The notes below the pieces were generated by a model. That model had not been told where the DNA came from. It did no database searches and saw nothing but the letters and a program-made list of their open reading frames with translations. Both the position numbers and the translations under genes were made by a program. Shown here in pieces: positions 25,732 to 37,949 of a DNA stretch of 64,000 nucleotides (its first letter is position 1; each line of letters begins with the position of its first letter). This DNA comes from Ricinus communis (taxonomy: Eukaryota > Streptophyta > Magnoliopsida > Malpighiales > Euphorbiaceae), in assembly GCF_019578655.1 (NCBI RefSeq), contig NC_063263.1:18537001-18601000 (forward strand), read 5' to 3'.

Positions 25732-27345
25732 TTGAAGTTTATGGTTTATTATCTGCTCCATTTTATACCCCAACCAATAAATGGTGGAACCCAGTCCTAG
25801 TGTTTTCATTGGACAAATATACTTTCTTTTTTCTTTCTTTAACCGAATGATTACCATTTACTTTAATCAATTAATAATGCTATATACCTCACCTTGATTG
25901 TATCAATATTTATCCACCTGAAATAATATATTAGAATATTATTATTATTTTTTTTATATGTTAAATTTTTTATTTTAAAGAATTGTATAATAAAATATTT
26001 ATTTTTTATTTTTAAATATATAATAAATAGTTAATTTCGCTCTTTTATATATCACTTTATGGGTTATCTTATATTTAACAAATACATTATAAATTTTAAT
26101 ACATTTAATTATTGGTACTTGTAATTTTACTTTTTATCTATAAAAATTTAAAAAATAAAAAATTTAATATTTATGAAAATAAAAATAAAATAAAAATAAA
26201 ATAAAAAATTCAGTGCATTTAAATAAAATATTTTATTTTTTATATTCTATTACTTTTTTATAAAATTATAGAAATTATACTCTTTAAAATAAAAAATATT
26301 ATCAAAAAAGTTCTAATGTTCTTATAGAATTATTTTTAGTGTTTTAAAACTATTTCTTAATTAATAAAATAATTTTATAAAAATATTTTATGTAGCATAT
26401 ATTGATTTGTATTTAGTTGAAATTCATAAAATTCATAAAATCCATTTGCGAATCTAAAATTTATATACTTTAAATGGAGTAAAAATTAATTTTTTATTTT
26501 ATATAATCGGATTTGTATTAAATTGATTATAATTAAACTAAATTTTAACAAAATAAGTAAAATTTAAAATTAAATTTCAAATTAATAAGTCAATACATCT
26601 CATAGCACTAAAATATCTCTTTATACTTTATTATTTCTATTTTATTTTTTTTATATTTTTTAAATAAAATAAATTCTTTTCTAAATTTCAACCAATCATA
26701 ACTATATTTTATCCTTTTAACTTTTATTTTCAAAAAATCAAATACCGTGTAATATTGAGCCATCTTTCTTGGCGAGAATTTTATTCTATTTCTTTCGCTG
26801 TATCAAAAGACCTGCATGTTATTACTTATTTCATAAGAGAACTATATGGACAACTATGTGATAAAAGAATAAAACAAATAATATATATATATATGGTGGT
26901 AGTCCTATTTTTCTGTAGAACTAATTTGGGCATTAATTCGAATAAATTGACCAGTTGATATTGCTTTATCCAACTGCAAGCATTAACATGGAGTTATTGA
27001 ATCAGTCCACTCAATTAATACATATCTACAAGTAATGAAAATTCAAATTCTTTCTTAATTAGAAAAGGAAAAAGAAAAAGTGGAGCACCCAAAGTATGGC
27101 CCTCTTTCCTGTTTTTTATGAGAGCTGTTCGGCTAAGTTGCATAATATTTTAGGAATTATATATAATATGTTATTTTTATTATAAAAAGAAAATTTATAT
27201 TAACATTAACATACGGTAATAAAAGGATTTAAACTCAATACTTCAAAATATAATACTATCTAAATCATTCTTTATTTGGTTAATTTTTATTAAAATAATA
27301 TAATTATAATTAAATTATATAAATTATACTTATAACCATACTAAA
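25732..27345. other. AT-rich intergenic DNA
   Basis: AATAAA at about 25777 is a candidate polyadenylation signal for chitinase 4. The rest is strongly A/T-rich, without a supported gene. The short frame at 26755-26958 has no recognisable features. Confidence 0.5.
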
Positions 27346-27567
27346 GATGGGGTTACAATTGCAAATAAAAATGTCTTCTCAAAAAGGTATTGGGTTCAGG
27401 GGCAAATAGCAGGGAATGTCCTGAAGATTCCGAGAGGTACAAGCAATGTCATGGTTAGCAACACCAGCAATAACAGCAAGAGGATAAGCAAAATGCCAGC
27501 CAACTACAATGATTATGCCGATGATATTGATGACTATGACCTTACTGCCACTCCTGAAAATCAATAG
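27346..27567 (+). pseudogene. Orphan terminal exon, unidentified protein
   Basis: A 73-codon open segment without a start ATG ends in TAG at 27565-27567. Its translation is clearly protein-like: KRYWVQGQIAGNVLKIPRG, then an Asn/Ser-rich stretch, then an acidic tail with NDYADDIDDYDL. A CTAAAG just before 27346 could act as an acceptor. The following 100 bases resemble a 3' untranslated region. No upstream exon is visible in several kilobases of A/T-rich sequence, so this is probably the last exon of a gene whose remainder was lost, or a fragment carried by a transposon. The antisense frame (27379-27573) is hydrophobic and looks like a shadow. I do not recognise the family. Confidence 0.4.
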
Positions 27568-27796
27568 TTCCAATCCGAAATTAAGCTATAAGCTTGATAC
27601 ACTTATAATTCTCCAGAATAGCTTCAGCAGACTGTATGTTTTCTTTTCTACTATTTAAGAACCTCTTTTTAATTTGTTTTAAGATATGGATTACATTTAC
27701 TTATACCCAAAACCCATAACTTTTTCAGGTTTTTTTTTTCTTTGCTATTTACGAGAAATGTTTTTCCAATTTTTCTTAACTTATACTTTTATTCTC

Positions 27797-27817
27797 CACA
27801 CACACACACACACACAC

Positions 27818-27876
<59 letters not shown>
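27797..27876. repeat. Compound (CA)n(TA)n microsatellite
   Basis: A run of CA units (27797-27818) leads directly into about 28 TA units (27820-27876). The length suggests it is polymorphic. Confidence 0.95.
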
Positions 27877-27879
<3 letters not shown>

Positions 27880-27881
<2 letters not shown>

Positions 27882-28841
27882 TCTTATAAATTTCTTTTTT
27901 TTCTTTTTAATTTACAAAATATTCAGATAAAACATTACAATATACTAATATTATTTTTACTAAAAAAATCAATAAATCACCATAATATCTAAATTAATAT
28001 AAACTGCATATCATCAAAAACACTTCCCATCATACTTTACATCATTAATTTTTTTTTTAAATACAACATCATACTTAAAATAAAATATAATAAAATCCTA
28101 AAGTCATTCAATAATAAAATTTAATATTTGCTTTAGATTAAAAAATAATAAGATAATAATCAATTTTATCTTTCTTCAAACTTGTAAGTCTAAAATATTG
28201 ATTTCTAAAAGTGATACATAGTCACTATACTTTTTAAAAAGAAACTGCAACAGATTGGGTCAACTAGGCTAGAATCAACTAATTCTCCTATAGCATAAAA
28301 AAGTAATTTTTGTTGCAATATCATTCATAGTCATGTAGATCACTCAAAAGCATAAAACTTGAATATCCCTAGAAGTATTTGACTTACTGAATTATTGGCT
28401 GACTGCACAAAGAAGTTTAACATTTAATAAGTAAAAATAATTATTTAAATTATTTTAGTAATATATTATTAAATAGAATAAAGAGAAATTTCTACTAAAT
28501 ATGTTTTAAATTATAATGTTACTATCTCGTTGCAGATAGATATAAACTTTAAAATTCTAAAAAGAAAAGAATATATCTTGTAAATATATAAAAGAAATTC
28601 TGTAGAAAAAGCCCTGATAAAACCTTTTTAAATGATTGATTGATTTAATAAATCCTTGGGACAATGAACAATAAAAACACATTGCATTCATCACCTTTCA
28701 AATCCCCTACCTAACCCCTGCTACCTCTGAACAATAAGAGCCAAGCCAAAAATGGCTTTTAACTAAGTAAAATATAATTTAGTAAAAGCAAAAATAGAAA
28801 ACATATCATGCAAAAGCAAAAATTAACTCATGGAAAAGCCA

Positions 28842-28886
<45 letters not shown>

Positions 28887-29455
28887 CAGTAACATTCCAC
28901 TATTATAAGATTAAGAAAACGACAATAATATAGCCAATCATGCTTAGTCTCTCGATGTTTTCAGATTCTTAAGCTACAACTTGTACAGACTGCTCAAAGT
29001 AATAAAATAAACTTAAAGAAGAACAGAAAAAACATGCATCAAAAGATATTAGCCGATTTCATGAATAACTTGGAGTTAGAGAATGAAGAAAACCTGAATT
29101 CCATTATTAATCTTCAAGAAAAAATGGTTTTTCTAAGGCAATAGAGGAGAATACCAGCTTATGTTTTCTCTCTTGTGATGGGAGGCAGGAGAGAATGTTG
29201 TATATATACGAGAATTATCATATGCTTTGGGGATCATAATACCCATTGGATTATTGGGTCACTTATGTCTTAGGCCCATCATGTATGTTATTTTTGGTTA
29301 GGGCTCTACAAGAATACAGAGTAGCCAAAATAAATATAATTTTGTTAAGGGCTATTTATACAAATATTTTTTTTAGGGTATAAAATTACATTTAAACCTA
29401 AACAATACATCATTTTTAAGTTAATATTTTGTAGAAAAAGTTCAAATGGTGGCAA
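27880..29455. other. Intergenic DNA with a TA tract
   Basis: No gene is supported. A second long TA tract is at 28846-28882. A less AT-rich block at 29020-29330, with the phrases GAGAGAATGTTG and GGCCCATCATGTATG, resembles LTR-type sequence. No paired LTR, primer-binding site or polyprotein was found. Confidence 0.45.
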
Positions 29456-29460
29456 GGGTT

Positions 29461-30560
29461 AAATACCATTTACCTCTTGTAATTGGTCTAATATATAAGC
29501 TTGTTTCTGTATTTCTTTTATTACATTAAATTTTTTTTAGTTTTAATAATACTATTTATTACTTCATTCTCTGTTAGTCGAAGAACTAAAATAGTGATTT
29601 AATACTAAAATTTAATTTTTGAACTTATTATCAATATCAAACTCGTCCAAATTAATTCTATTATCAAATTAGAGTAAGATTTTATTTTTTTAGCATAAAT
29701 TAATTTTAGTGTCTAATTAAAATAATAAATTTAATATTCTTTTATTTTTTATATCTTTTCTTCTCTTAGCATAATTTTATTCTAAAAAATCTAAATGTAT
29801 TGAAAATATTTTTATTTAATATCATTAACTTACTATGAAGTTTAATTTTAAACTTTTAAATAAAATAAATAGTTAAAAGTTGTTATTTTTATTAGACACT
29901 AAAATTAAACTAATATTAAAAGTAAAAATTTTACTCTTATTAATTTCATTTTAATGATTAATAAAAACCTCAATTTTAATATACAAAATTATTATAGTCT
30001 TCTTCATTGATAGGATTTGTCAACTTAATATCTAGATTATTTCGCTAGATTAAGAAATCATTATTTAATCTGATTTTTACTTTTAATATAATTTAACTAT
30101 AATATATAATAAAAAATAATAGAATAAATTTTTCTAACTAGAAATGGTCATTTTATATTAATAACTAAAATTAAACTATATAGTAATATAATAATATTGT
30201 TGTAAATATAAATAATTTTAAAATATTTAAATTTACTTGAATTAAAATTTTATTAAAAATAAAAATTAGAGTAAGAAAAAATATTAAATTTATTATTTTA
30301 ATTAGACACTAAAACTAACTAGTGTTAAAAATAAGATTTTACTCTAATTTGAAGATAAGATTAATTTTGAACGAACTTGATAATAAGTTGAAGGATCAAA
30401 TTGTAATATTAAATTACCAGTTTAATTTTTTGACTAACACAAAAAAGACAGAGAAAAATAGTCGTTAATTTTATTAAAATCTAAATTTTTTTAATATAAT
30501 ATAATAATACAGAAACCTACTCATATATTAGACTAAATTTTAAGATGAATAGTATTTTAT
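29461..30560. mobile_element. Element with long (about 300 bp) inverted repeats
   Basis: The left arm (about 29461-29750) is matched in inverse orientation by the right arm (about 30260-30560). Corresponding phrases in order are GTCTAATATATAAG with GTCTAATATATGAG, GTTTCTGTATT in both, GAACTTATTATCAA with CAACTTATTATCAA, CAAATTAGAGTAA in both, and TTTTAGTGTCTAATTAAAAT in both. The loop of about 500 bases repeats some of the same phrases, such as ATTAGACACTAAAATTAAAC near 29893. There is no coding capacity. A transcript through it would fold into a very long hairpin. It is probably a non-autonomous TIR element. Confidence 0.7.
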
Positions 30561-33055
30561 TCTATCGGTAACAAAGAAAGAGGTATTGTCAAATCTTATA
30601 AGAATTAGGCACATGATTTTATATTTCTCTGCCATTCTTTTTCTTTTTAGTCCTCTAAAATTACAGCCTAATTTATCAATTAAGGTGCATTGTTTTAGTC
30701 AAATTTATAATTTAAAATTAATTAAAAGTTGCATGTGATATTTTTGGAACACTAATATTGTGTTACACTTCTTTAAGCAATTTTTAAGCATGAAATTCTA
30801 GAATAAATGTTTTAGAATTGAGTTGTAAATACATGAGAGAATTCATCTTCAATCTCTTTTTATTTTCATAAGGACAAAGAAATTGTCATCCTAATCTTTT
30901 GATAAGACGTTAACACATCTATTCCTTTTCTACTGCCAACTTTCTATTTTTTATTTTATTTTTTTAACTCTCTAATTAATTTAATAAACTTTTCTTCTTC
31001 TTGGTACATTAATTTCTTTCTATTTTAAATTATTTTAAAAGTTTAATTTATTAATTTTGATTGTCTCTTTTAGAATTGACTTATTTATCAAAATTTATTT
31101 TTTATATATTTAAAAATCAAATAAATATTAACACAATCAATCAACTACAGTAATAAATGCCTAAAATTAATAAAAAATAAAATTTAATAAATAATTAAAA
31201 TAAATAATAAAACAAATTTCTTTAAATTTTAATATAATAAAAAAATATAAAATCAATTTATATATTATGTCGAACCATATGGGATAACTAATATTTAATT
31301 TCTTTTATAATTTACACGTCTTAATTTCCTTTTATAATTATATACGGTAAGATGGCATATGTGTTTTTAGTTTATAATACTGATACACAATACATAAGAA
31401 TCAAGATTCTGCATTATTTGAATTATATATATATACCAATCAAAAAAATTTATCATAAACTTGATGTATTTTGTGCAAGTTGAGGTGTTGTATGTGGGCA
31501 TTCGGCCTAAAAACAATATGAAACAAAGGTTTATAGACCAATCAGAAAAAATAAATTTTATTTTATTTTTCTTCAGGAACCAATTGACAAATTTATCTTG
31601 GTCCAAAAAAATTGACAAATTGATAGAGGAAGCAGAAAAGTTGTTTTTTTATAAGTCTAAATAGATATATTATTCAAATATGGTCAAACTCATTTAATGC
31701 ATTATTTAAAAATAAATTTTATAAGCATTTAAATAAATAGTGTTATGTACGTGATGTCAATGTATGTCCCCAGTCCTTAGCGTTTCTTGTTTCCTCTCTA
31801 GGAAGTTTCGTCCCTAACCTTGAGTTAGGGTTTACATCTCGTTTTTAGGGCTTCTGTATTCCTTCTTTTCTTTAGTCTATCTGAATTCTCTTTAGATCAG
31901 TGTCGTCCTCTCCAATGTCTTTATTGTAATTTGTTTCTTTTGACCTAGTCGTAATAATTTGTTTTTAGGGTTTGAGTTTTCCTTTGTTTTGTGTGCGTCC
32001 CGTCTTGGAGTATTGTATTTTCTTGCCATTTAGATTATACTATTCCAATACTCTATCACTATTGCCTGACTGAAGGGTCTAAAATATTTATTTATCTTAA
32101 CCATTTACAATAATTAAACTTTAAAATATATTAACAAATATCAATAAAAAAACTATAAATTAAACTAATAAAATAAAAAAATTATAAAATCTAAACTGAT
32201 TAAATCCAAAATTTAAAATAATAATACAGCTCAAATATAAATTTATCATATTTAAATGATATTATACATATCAAATAAAAATTAGATGCAATATTTAATA
32301 TTTCTAAAATTACAAAATTAAATTTAGATATTAGAAATTGAACCCAAATTTGATATAAATATTAAAATTTAAAATTAAATCTATTTCATTATAATTATTA
32401 TTATCTGAACACGTCTCTCGTTAGAATTCAGGTAGGACGGGTATGTGAAAGCACCTGCTCCGCCCATCCCTACCTGTATGTCTCATCAAGTGTTTCTTCT
32501 TTATCTTGGATTTTCTCTTTACTTTTTCTTTTTCTTCTTCCACTTCTTGTTCCTAAAGTTGTTCTTGTTCTTATTCTTGCTGTGTTGTAAATCTTGATGC
32601 GGAGTGAAATGGGCAGTGGCAGTAGTAGTAGTAGTTGTTGCAATAGAGGTATTTGTTTCTTTATTGTTGGTTAGTTATTTATAAAAGTAATAGATTAGAG
32701 ATTGCTCTCACTCCCCGGATATAAGTGTGAAATGAATTTGTCAAAATGTCTCTCAATGCTAATATAATGTTTATAATTTCTTTTTCAACCTTACCACAAA
32801 TCCCAATTCAACTTTATTTTCTTGTCAAATTATATAGCATTATTCATAAAAGAAAAAGAAAACTTTGTTTGTACATTATTGTTCATAAAAAGGGTTATAA
32901 CATTATTCTGTAATCAAGAGCACCAATCCAGATTTCACTAACCTTATAAAAATCCAACAAAAAAAAATTAAAAATTTACTAATTAGCTACAATTTATAAC
33001 AAATAATGAACAATTATTTTCTGTAATTAGTGTAAGCTCCATGACCTCTTTAGCT
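30561..33055. other. Intergenic DNA upstream of the PIP region
   Basis: No gene is supported. A mixed-composition block at 31745-32080 (with GAGTTAGGGTTTACATCTCG and TTTTTAGGGTTTGAG) looks like a 5' leader of an old gene or retroelement, but no frame follows. A foldback is listed at 32429-32476. A short (AGT)n run is near 32623-32636. Confidence 0.45.
32429..32476. repeat. Short GC-rich foldback
   Basis: CAGGTAGGACGGGT at 32429 pairs with GCCCATCCCTACCTG ending at 32476, whose complement reads CAGGTAGGGATGGGC. About 18 bases separate the arms. This is unusual in such AT-rich DNA and is probably the end of a decayed TIR element. Confidence 0.5.
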
Positions 33056-33277
33056 CTAGTGACCACGGCCTCTAGGGCTAGGTCCTGAAGCTAACCGTTC
33101 AAGCCAACATGACATGTGACTCTTTGCCTTTTCGTACACTGACGAATACGTCTCTAAATGGTTGGTACTCGCAAAATCTTCCGGTAGCACTCTAGTCGCC
33201 TCGACCTTGACCTGGCTTAAAATAGCTAAAGTAATTAAGAAAATAACCAAAAAAATGGTTGTTTTTCTGCAATTCAT
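33056..33277 (-). CDS. prePIP-type secreted peptide precursor (SGPSPRGRGH)
   Basis: A precursor of 73 residues. An N-terminal signal peptide of about 28 residues ends VEA. A variable acidic middle follows (TRVLPEDFASTNHLETYSS), and a single C-terminal motif, SGPSPRGRGH, lies immediately before the stop. The SGPSxxGxGH ending is the hallmark of the PAMP-induced peptide (PIP/PIPL) family. In Arabidopsis, mature PIP1 is released to the apoplast and perceived by the receptor kinase RLK7 to amplify immunity. An upstream in-frame start at 33325 would add 16 residues. The ATG at 33277 is chosen because it gives a normal signal peptide and the same length as its paralogue at 39595. It is an intronless gene. 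Confidence 0.88.
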   Translation of the reverse strand: MNCRKTTIFLVIFLITLAILSQVKVEATRVLPEDFASTNHLETYSSVYEKAKSHMSCWLERLASGPSPRGRGH

Positions 33278-33453
33278 CGTCTTGCTCCTCAAAAAAGGTA
33301 TATAAATTGCTGAGAATTTTTTCAAAAAATGAAGTTAAAATTTTTGTATTTTGTTGTACTAGTTTGTTTGCTCAAAACTAGCTTTTGGGGTGCCTCTTTG
33401 TGGATTGTTTATGTATGAAGAGGATGAGATGCAAAGACAAGAGAGTTTTGAAG

Positions 33454-33562
33454 TATTTATAGTATAGCACAACTGTTGAAGTCCTGTGTGTGGGTCTGCT
33501 TGGACTTTTGCCTTGATAGATCTTTGAAAGTTTATTTAATTAGAGACCATTACGTGTTGACC
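33454..33562 (-). promoter_or_regulatory. Promoter of the first prePIP gene
   Basis: CTATAAATA on the minus strand (33454-33462) is a TATA box 177 bases before the ATG. TTGACC (33557-33562 on the plus strand) is a W-box core about 95 bases further upstream, in the context GTGTTGACC. The paralogue has a similar arrangement. Confidence 0.5.
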
Positions 33563-33569
33563 CAATATT

Positions 33570-34398
33570 TATTGAAATAGTCGTAATAATGAATGCTTAA
33601 TATAATTAATGGGTTTACCCATCTGCCAACGTAGCTGAAACATTGGATTTCATGTTTGAATGCCTCAACATTCAAAATACAACAATTTTATTCTCCTTGA
33701 ATTTTTTTTCTATCATATCTATTTATATTCCAAATAATAAAATATATTCCAAAATGTGTATTTTTAAAAAGAAAATTAAATTATTTGTGTTGTTAATCTT
33801 ATATTTTTGTCATGTTCCTTTTTGCCTGAGATTCTTATGCTCTAATAATGACTAGGATTCAAATAAAAAGTACCATTTATTTTTTTAGAGGGTACCATTT
33901 GTTTTGTCTCATGTTGTCCATTTTTTTAAACATTTTCAATTGTAAAGAATAACTAATGTTATCATGTCTTTGCCTTCACATATAAAAATTATATATAAAA
34001 CAAAACAATTATCTACTTATTTTACATTGTCTTATATTCTGTTACAACCATTTAAACCAATTGCACCCTGAGGATTTGAAGTTTGAACATGTGTTCTAAG
34101 TATGCCTTTGTGATTTTATGTGGATGATTAGAAATTCGATCGTTAAATTTAAATAACAATACTGACAGAGTAATTTAATACTTTTGGTATAACAATATCA
34201 ATTGATCTTCTTTTATTAATTAAATAAATATATTTTTAAAAATAAACTATAATAAAATAAAATAATATCAAATTAATTGGTGTACTAAATGCTAAATTGA
34301 ACATCATTTTTTCATACTGAAATAACAAAGAAAAGAACTTTAGTAGCATGTGTATTAGAATTAAGTCCAATATACGAAATTTTTGAATTGACCAAACA

Positions 34399-34431
<33 letters not shown>

Positions 34432-35510
34432 CTTGTCCATTGTTGAATGGACTATTACTATATGTGCAAGAAAAATGAAAAATCGTGTAGATCAAGTAAA
34501 GGGCAGCTGAGAATGTTGGTAACATAGACCAAATTACTAAGGCTACAATCACATGTTTTGGACTAGTAAATATATATTGTTTTAGTAGTTTAATGGGATT
34601 ATATATGAACACTTTTAGGGTTGGTGGGTACTGAAAAAGGTTTAATTTTCTTAAAAAGTTTCAAATGTTTTGGCGTGTGAATTATGGCACTGGCTTGTAA
34701 TTGCCTACTCATAGTAATATAGTCTACTTGCCTTGGTTTGTACTTAGTAGCACAAGTAAACGTAACCTTTTCCTTTTTTTTCTTTTTCTTCGTTTTGTGT
34801 TTTGGGTTAACCATTGTTTTCTTCTGTTCTGATCTTGGTTTAATTCAAACTCTGAACCCCACATGTAAAATACTATATGTCGAGTACATGGAGAAGGTGA
34901 TTATTACTTGTTGTTGCTATTTGTTTTAGTCAAGCTAATAAAGGCATATACATGGTTCAGAATAGAATTTAGAATAATTTTTTCTAATGAAATTTATTGA
35001 TATATTAACCATTAAATAATTGATATAATATTTATTTGTAAGTTTAAATAATTGAATGTATATTAATCATTAATATTAAATTATAAAATATTCAATATAT
35101 ACATGCGTGTCAACCACTTGTTACTAAGAAACGGGAAATCTAATATATGTGAAAGAAGAAGTTGCCATGTTTTTTCTATTAGAGAAGCAAGATATTGAAG
35201 GCAGCAGCACACAATTGTTGGCTTGAGAAGCCATCTATCTATGTAAATTCTCTACTTTTGACCAGCGACCTAATATTATAGCTACTTTTATGGACCCAAG
35301 ACCTCCTGTGGCAGCGTCTAAGCCGTCGTAAACTGAGGGTCTGTGAGGCAACGGTTTGAGCTATTATATTAATGCTGACATGCATGAAGGTAATGTGATG
35401 GGTTACCCTGTCGCTTCCCTTCACGCCCGGGCATAACATTATTAAGACGTGATATTTTGCAACTATTTTGTTACTGCTTTTGTTTAGGCATTGAGGCCTA
35501 ATTATCACAT
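33570..35510. other. Intergenic DNA between the prePIP genes, left part
   Basis: No gene is supported. A TA tract is at 34401-34429. A less AT-rich stretch at 35200-35500 has a minus-strand frame (35239-35508) with no recognisable domain. Confidence 0.45.
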
Positions 35511-35516
35511 ATATTG

Positions 35517-36588
35517 CTTTGTTTTAAAACAAAGTAATTATATTTTTATTTTAATTTATTAATAAAATAATGATAGCTTACATAATCTTTTAAAAAAAAA
35601 ATTAGTAATATGTAATTATAGGTTACCAATTAAAATAGAATATACTAAAGTAACATAATTTTAAAAATTTATAAACTCTTAAAATAAACAAAATTAATTT
35701 AATTTATGAAAAAATATAAAGATAATTGTCATTTTTCATAATTTTGCTAATTTTTTTGTAAATTATTAAATTTTATAAAAGTTATCATTTTTTCATTAAT
35801 ATCATTCATTTTTTCGCAACTAGTAACACTTACAAAAAAATTAGTATAATTTACGAAAAAAATATGAAGAAGATTTTCATTTTTCATAATTTAGCAATAT
35901 ATTTCGCGATTACAAAAAGTATTATTAATTTTTCTTAAATCATTAAATTTCGCAAAAGTAATTATTTTTTCATAATATTATTCATTTTTTCTAATTAGTA
36001 ACACTTACGAAAAATAGTATAATTTGCGAAAAAAATGAAAAAGATTGTCATTTTTTGTAATTTAACAATATATTTCGCGATTACGAAAAATTTAATGTTT
36101 TTCGTAATTTATCAATTTTTCGTAAATTATTAGATTTCGTAAAAATAATTATTTTTCATAATATCATCCATTTTTTCGTAACTAGTAACACTTACAAAAA
36201 ATTAGTATAATTTATGAAAAAATATGAAGAAGATTGTCATTTTTTGTAATTTAGCAATATATTTCACAAATTATAAAAATTTTAATATTTTTCATAAATT
36301 TGTCAATTTTTTGGTAAATCATTAAATTTTAGTAAAGTAATCAATTTTTCGTAATATCATTCATTTTTTCGGAACTAGTAACACTTATGAAAATTTAGCA
36401 TAATTTAAAAAAAATATAAAAAATATTATCACTTTTCATAAAATATTAATTATCTCCATAATTATAAAATTGTAGAGAGTTTAATAGATTGCTAGTCATC
36501 TTTACTTATAAATTTAAAGGATAAAATTTAAACTAATTAAGAATCAATATGTTTAAAACAAAGTAAAGTTACTTTGTTTTACACAAAG
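35517..36588. mobile_element. TIR-bounded element carrying a tandem array
   Basis: The left end CTTTGTTTTAAAACAAAGTA (35517) and the right end (36569-36588, complement CTTTGTGTAAAACAAAGTAA) are near-perfect inverted copies about 1.05 kb apart. Each end is also palindromic. The right one forms a perfect 26-base palindrome at 36555-36580, AAAACAAAGTAA on one side and TTACTTTGTTTT on the other. The interior is filled by the array at 35690-36450. No clear target-site duplication and no protein were seen. Confidence 0.55.
35690..36450 (+). repeat. Degenerate tandem array, period about 175-193 bp
   Basis: The phrase AGTAACACTTA recurs at 35822, 35997, 36184 and 36377. It is each time preceded by CATTTTTTCG or a close variant and followed by AGTATAATTT(A/G)(C/T)GAAAAA and GAAGATTGTCATTTTT. 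Four units, slightly unequal in length, account for nearly the whole interior of the surrounding TIR element. CG-containing words (TTCGCGATTACGAAAAA, TTCGTAA) are conserved against an AT-rich background. Confidence 0.75.
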
Positions 36589-36604
36589 TCACTCTAGAAA
36601 GCAC

Positions 36605-36605
<1 letters not shown>

Positions 36606-36632
<27 letters not shown>
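36606..36632. repeat. (TA)n microsatellite
   Basis: About 13 TA units lie just outside the right end of the TIR element at 35517-36588. Confidence 0.9.
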
Positions 36633-36635
<3 letters not shown>

Positions 36636-36647
36636 CTTCACGAAATG

Positions 36648-37649
36648 TTAGAATTGTTATTCAAGTATAAATGAACATGTGTCAAAAATAGTACATATGC
36701 CAAAAGAAAAATTTTATGTGTCAAAAATTAAGTATATGTATCAAAAAGATTTTAGTTCTTAAAAATTAATATATGTATATATATAAAGATTACAAAGTTT
36801 TTTTTTTTTTATATAATCTTGATTTTTGAATAATTTTGATTTTTTTTTGGAATATATTTGTGTGTATAATTTCTAACAAAATTAGAAAAGTTTATATCTA
36901 GTTACCACTTACCATTTATATATTTTTTCAATAAAACTTATTGATTGTTAGTCGTTTACCCATGTGTTGCACGACCGTTATTGTTATTTTGATTATAAAA
37001 TTAAGTTAATAGATATAATTTAATAAAATTTTAATATTTAATTTTAATTAACAATATTTTAAAAATAATAGCAAACTAACTATTTTTAAAAGTCTTTAAT
37101 TTTCTTAAAATTCTAAAAATTTTACTAGTACAATAATATAAAAATTATTTTAAAAATTTTTATTAATAAATTTTAGTATTATATGAATTAATACTGTCAA
37201 TATAATTGATATTATTATTTTTAGAATTATAACTTTATTACATAATTAAAAATATTAATTTATTATTGAATATAATATTAAAATATAATTTAAAATATTA
37301 TTGTCTAGAATTAGAACTATTATCTAATTAGAAAATTAATTTATTAGTTAATATAATATTAAAATATAATTAATATGTTATGTTTTAGGATAAAAATTAG
37401 TATTGTTATCTGATTAGAAAACTATTTATTAGTTAATATAATATTAAAATATAGTTAATATATTATTTTTTAGAATTAGAGTCAGTATTTAATTAGGAGT
37501 ATAATTTATTAATCAATAAATTAATAAAAAATTTATAGAATTATACATCAGCTTGAATCCTATGTGTAAAAAATAAGTACACATGTCAAAATAAAAATTC
37601 TATGTATCAAAAATTAAGCACACATGTCAAATAAATTTTAAGTCTCAAA

Positions 37650-37720
<71 letters not shown>
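36648..37720 (+). repeat. Dispersed repeat X, first copy, with duplicated tail
   Basis: From about 36967 to 37655 the sequence parallels 53738-54392 in the same orientation. Shared phrases in order include TATAATTGATATTA, TAGAATTAGAA, ATTAAAATATAATTAATAT and TACACATGTCAAAATAAAAAT. Inside the copy, a unit of roughly 95 bases with TTAATATAATATTAAAATATA repeats three times. The tail (ACATGTCAAAA...TCAAAAATTAAG...ATTAATATATA) is also present alone at 36648-36785. The copy runs into a long TA tract at 37653-37718. CCATGTGTTGCACGACC near 36961 recalls terminal hairpins of plant Helitrons, but no CTRR end was confirmed. Confidence 0.55.
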
Positions 37721-37949
37721 GATCAATTTTATTCCTATTATATTTTCAGAGCGAAAATGCTAAACATCTTATTTTATTGTCTCAACTTTTGTCCGCCTAA
37801 TATGACATCTAATACTTTTACAAAAACGTTTTTAATTTTAAAATATCAAAGGATAATTTTGTAAAAATATTAATACCACATCAGATGGGCAAGAATTGAA
37901 ATAAATATAAAATGACTTTTTTTTAGGGCTAACCAAATGTGATAAATAC

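Noticed and set aside
27379..27573. Minus-strand hydrophobic frame
   Set aside because: It is antisense to the more protein-like plus-strand segment 27346-27567; its hydrophobicity follows from the complement of Asn/Asp codons.
28600..29330. Solo LTR
   Set aside because: LTR-like phrases only; no TG...CA ends with a matching target-site duplication were found.
36957..37720. Helitron identity for repeat X
   Set aside because: A CCATGTGTTGCACG-type phrase is suggestive, but neither a 5' TC start nor a 3' hairpin followed by CTRR could be shown in both copies.
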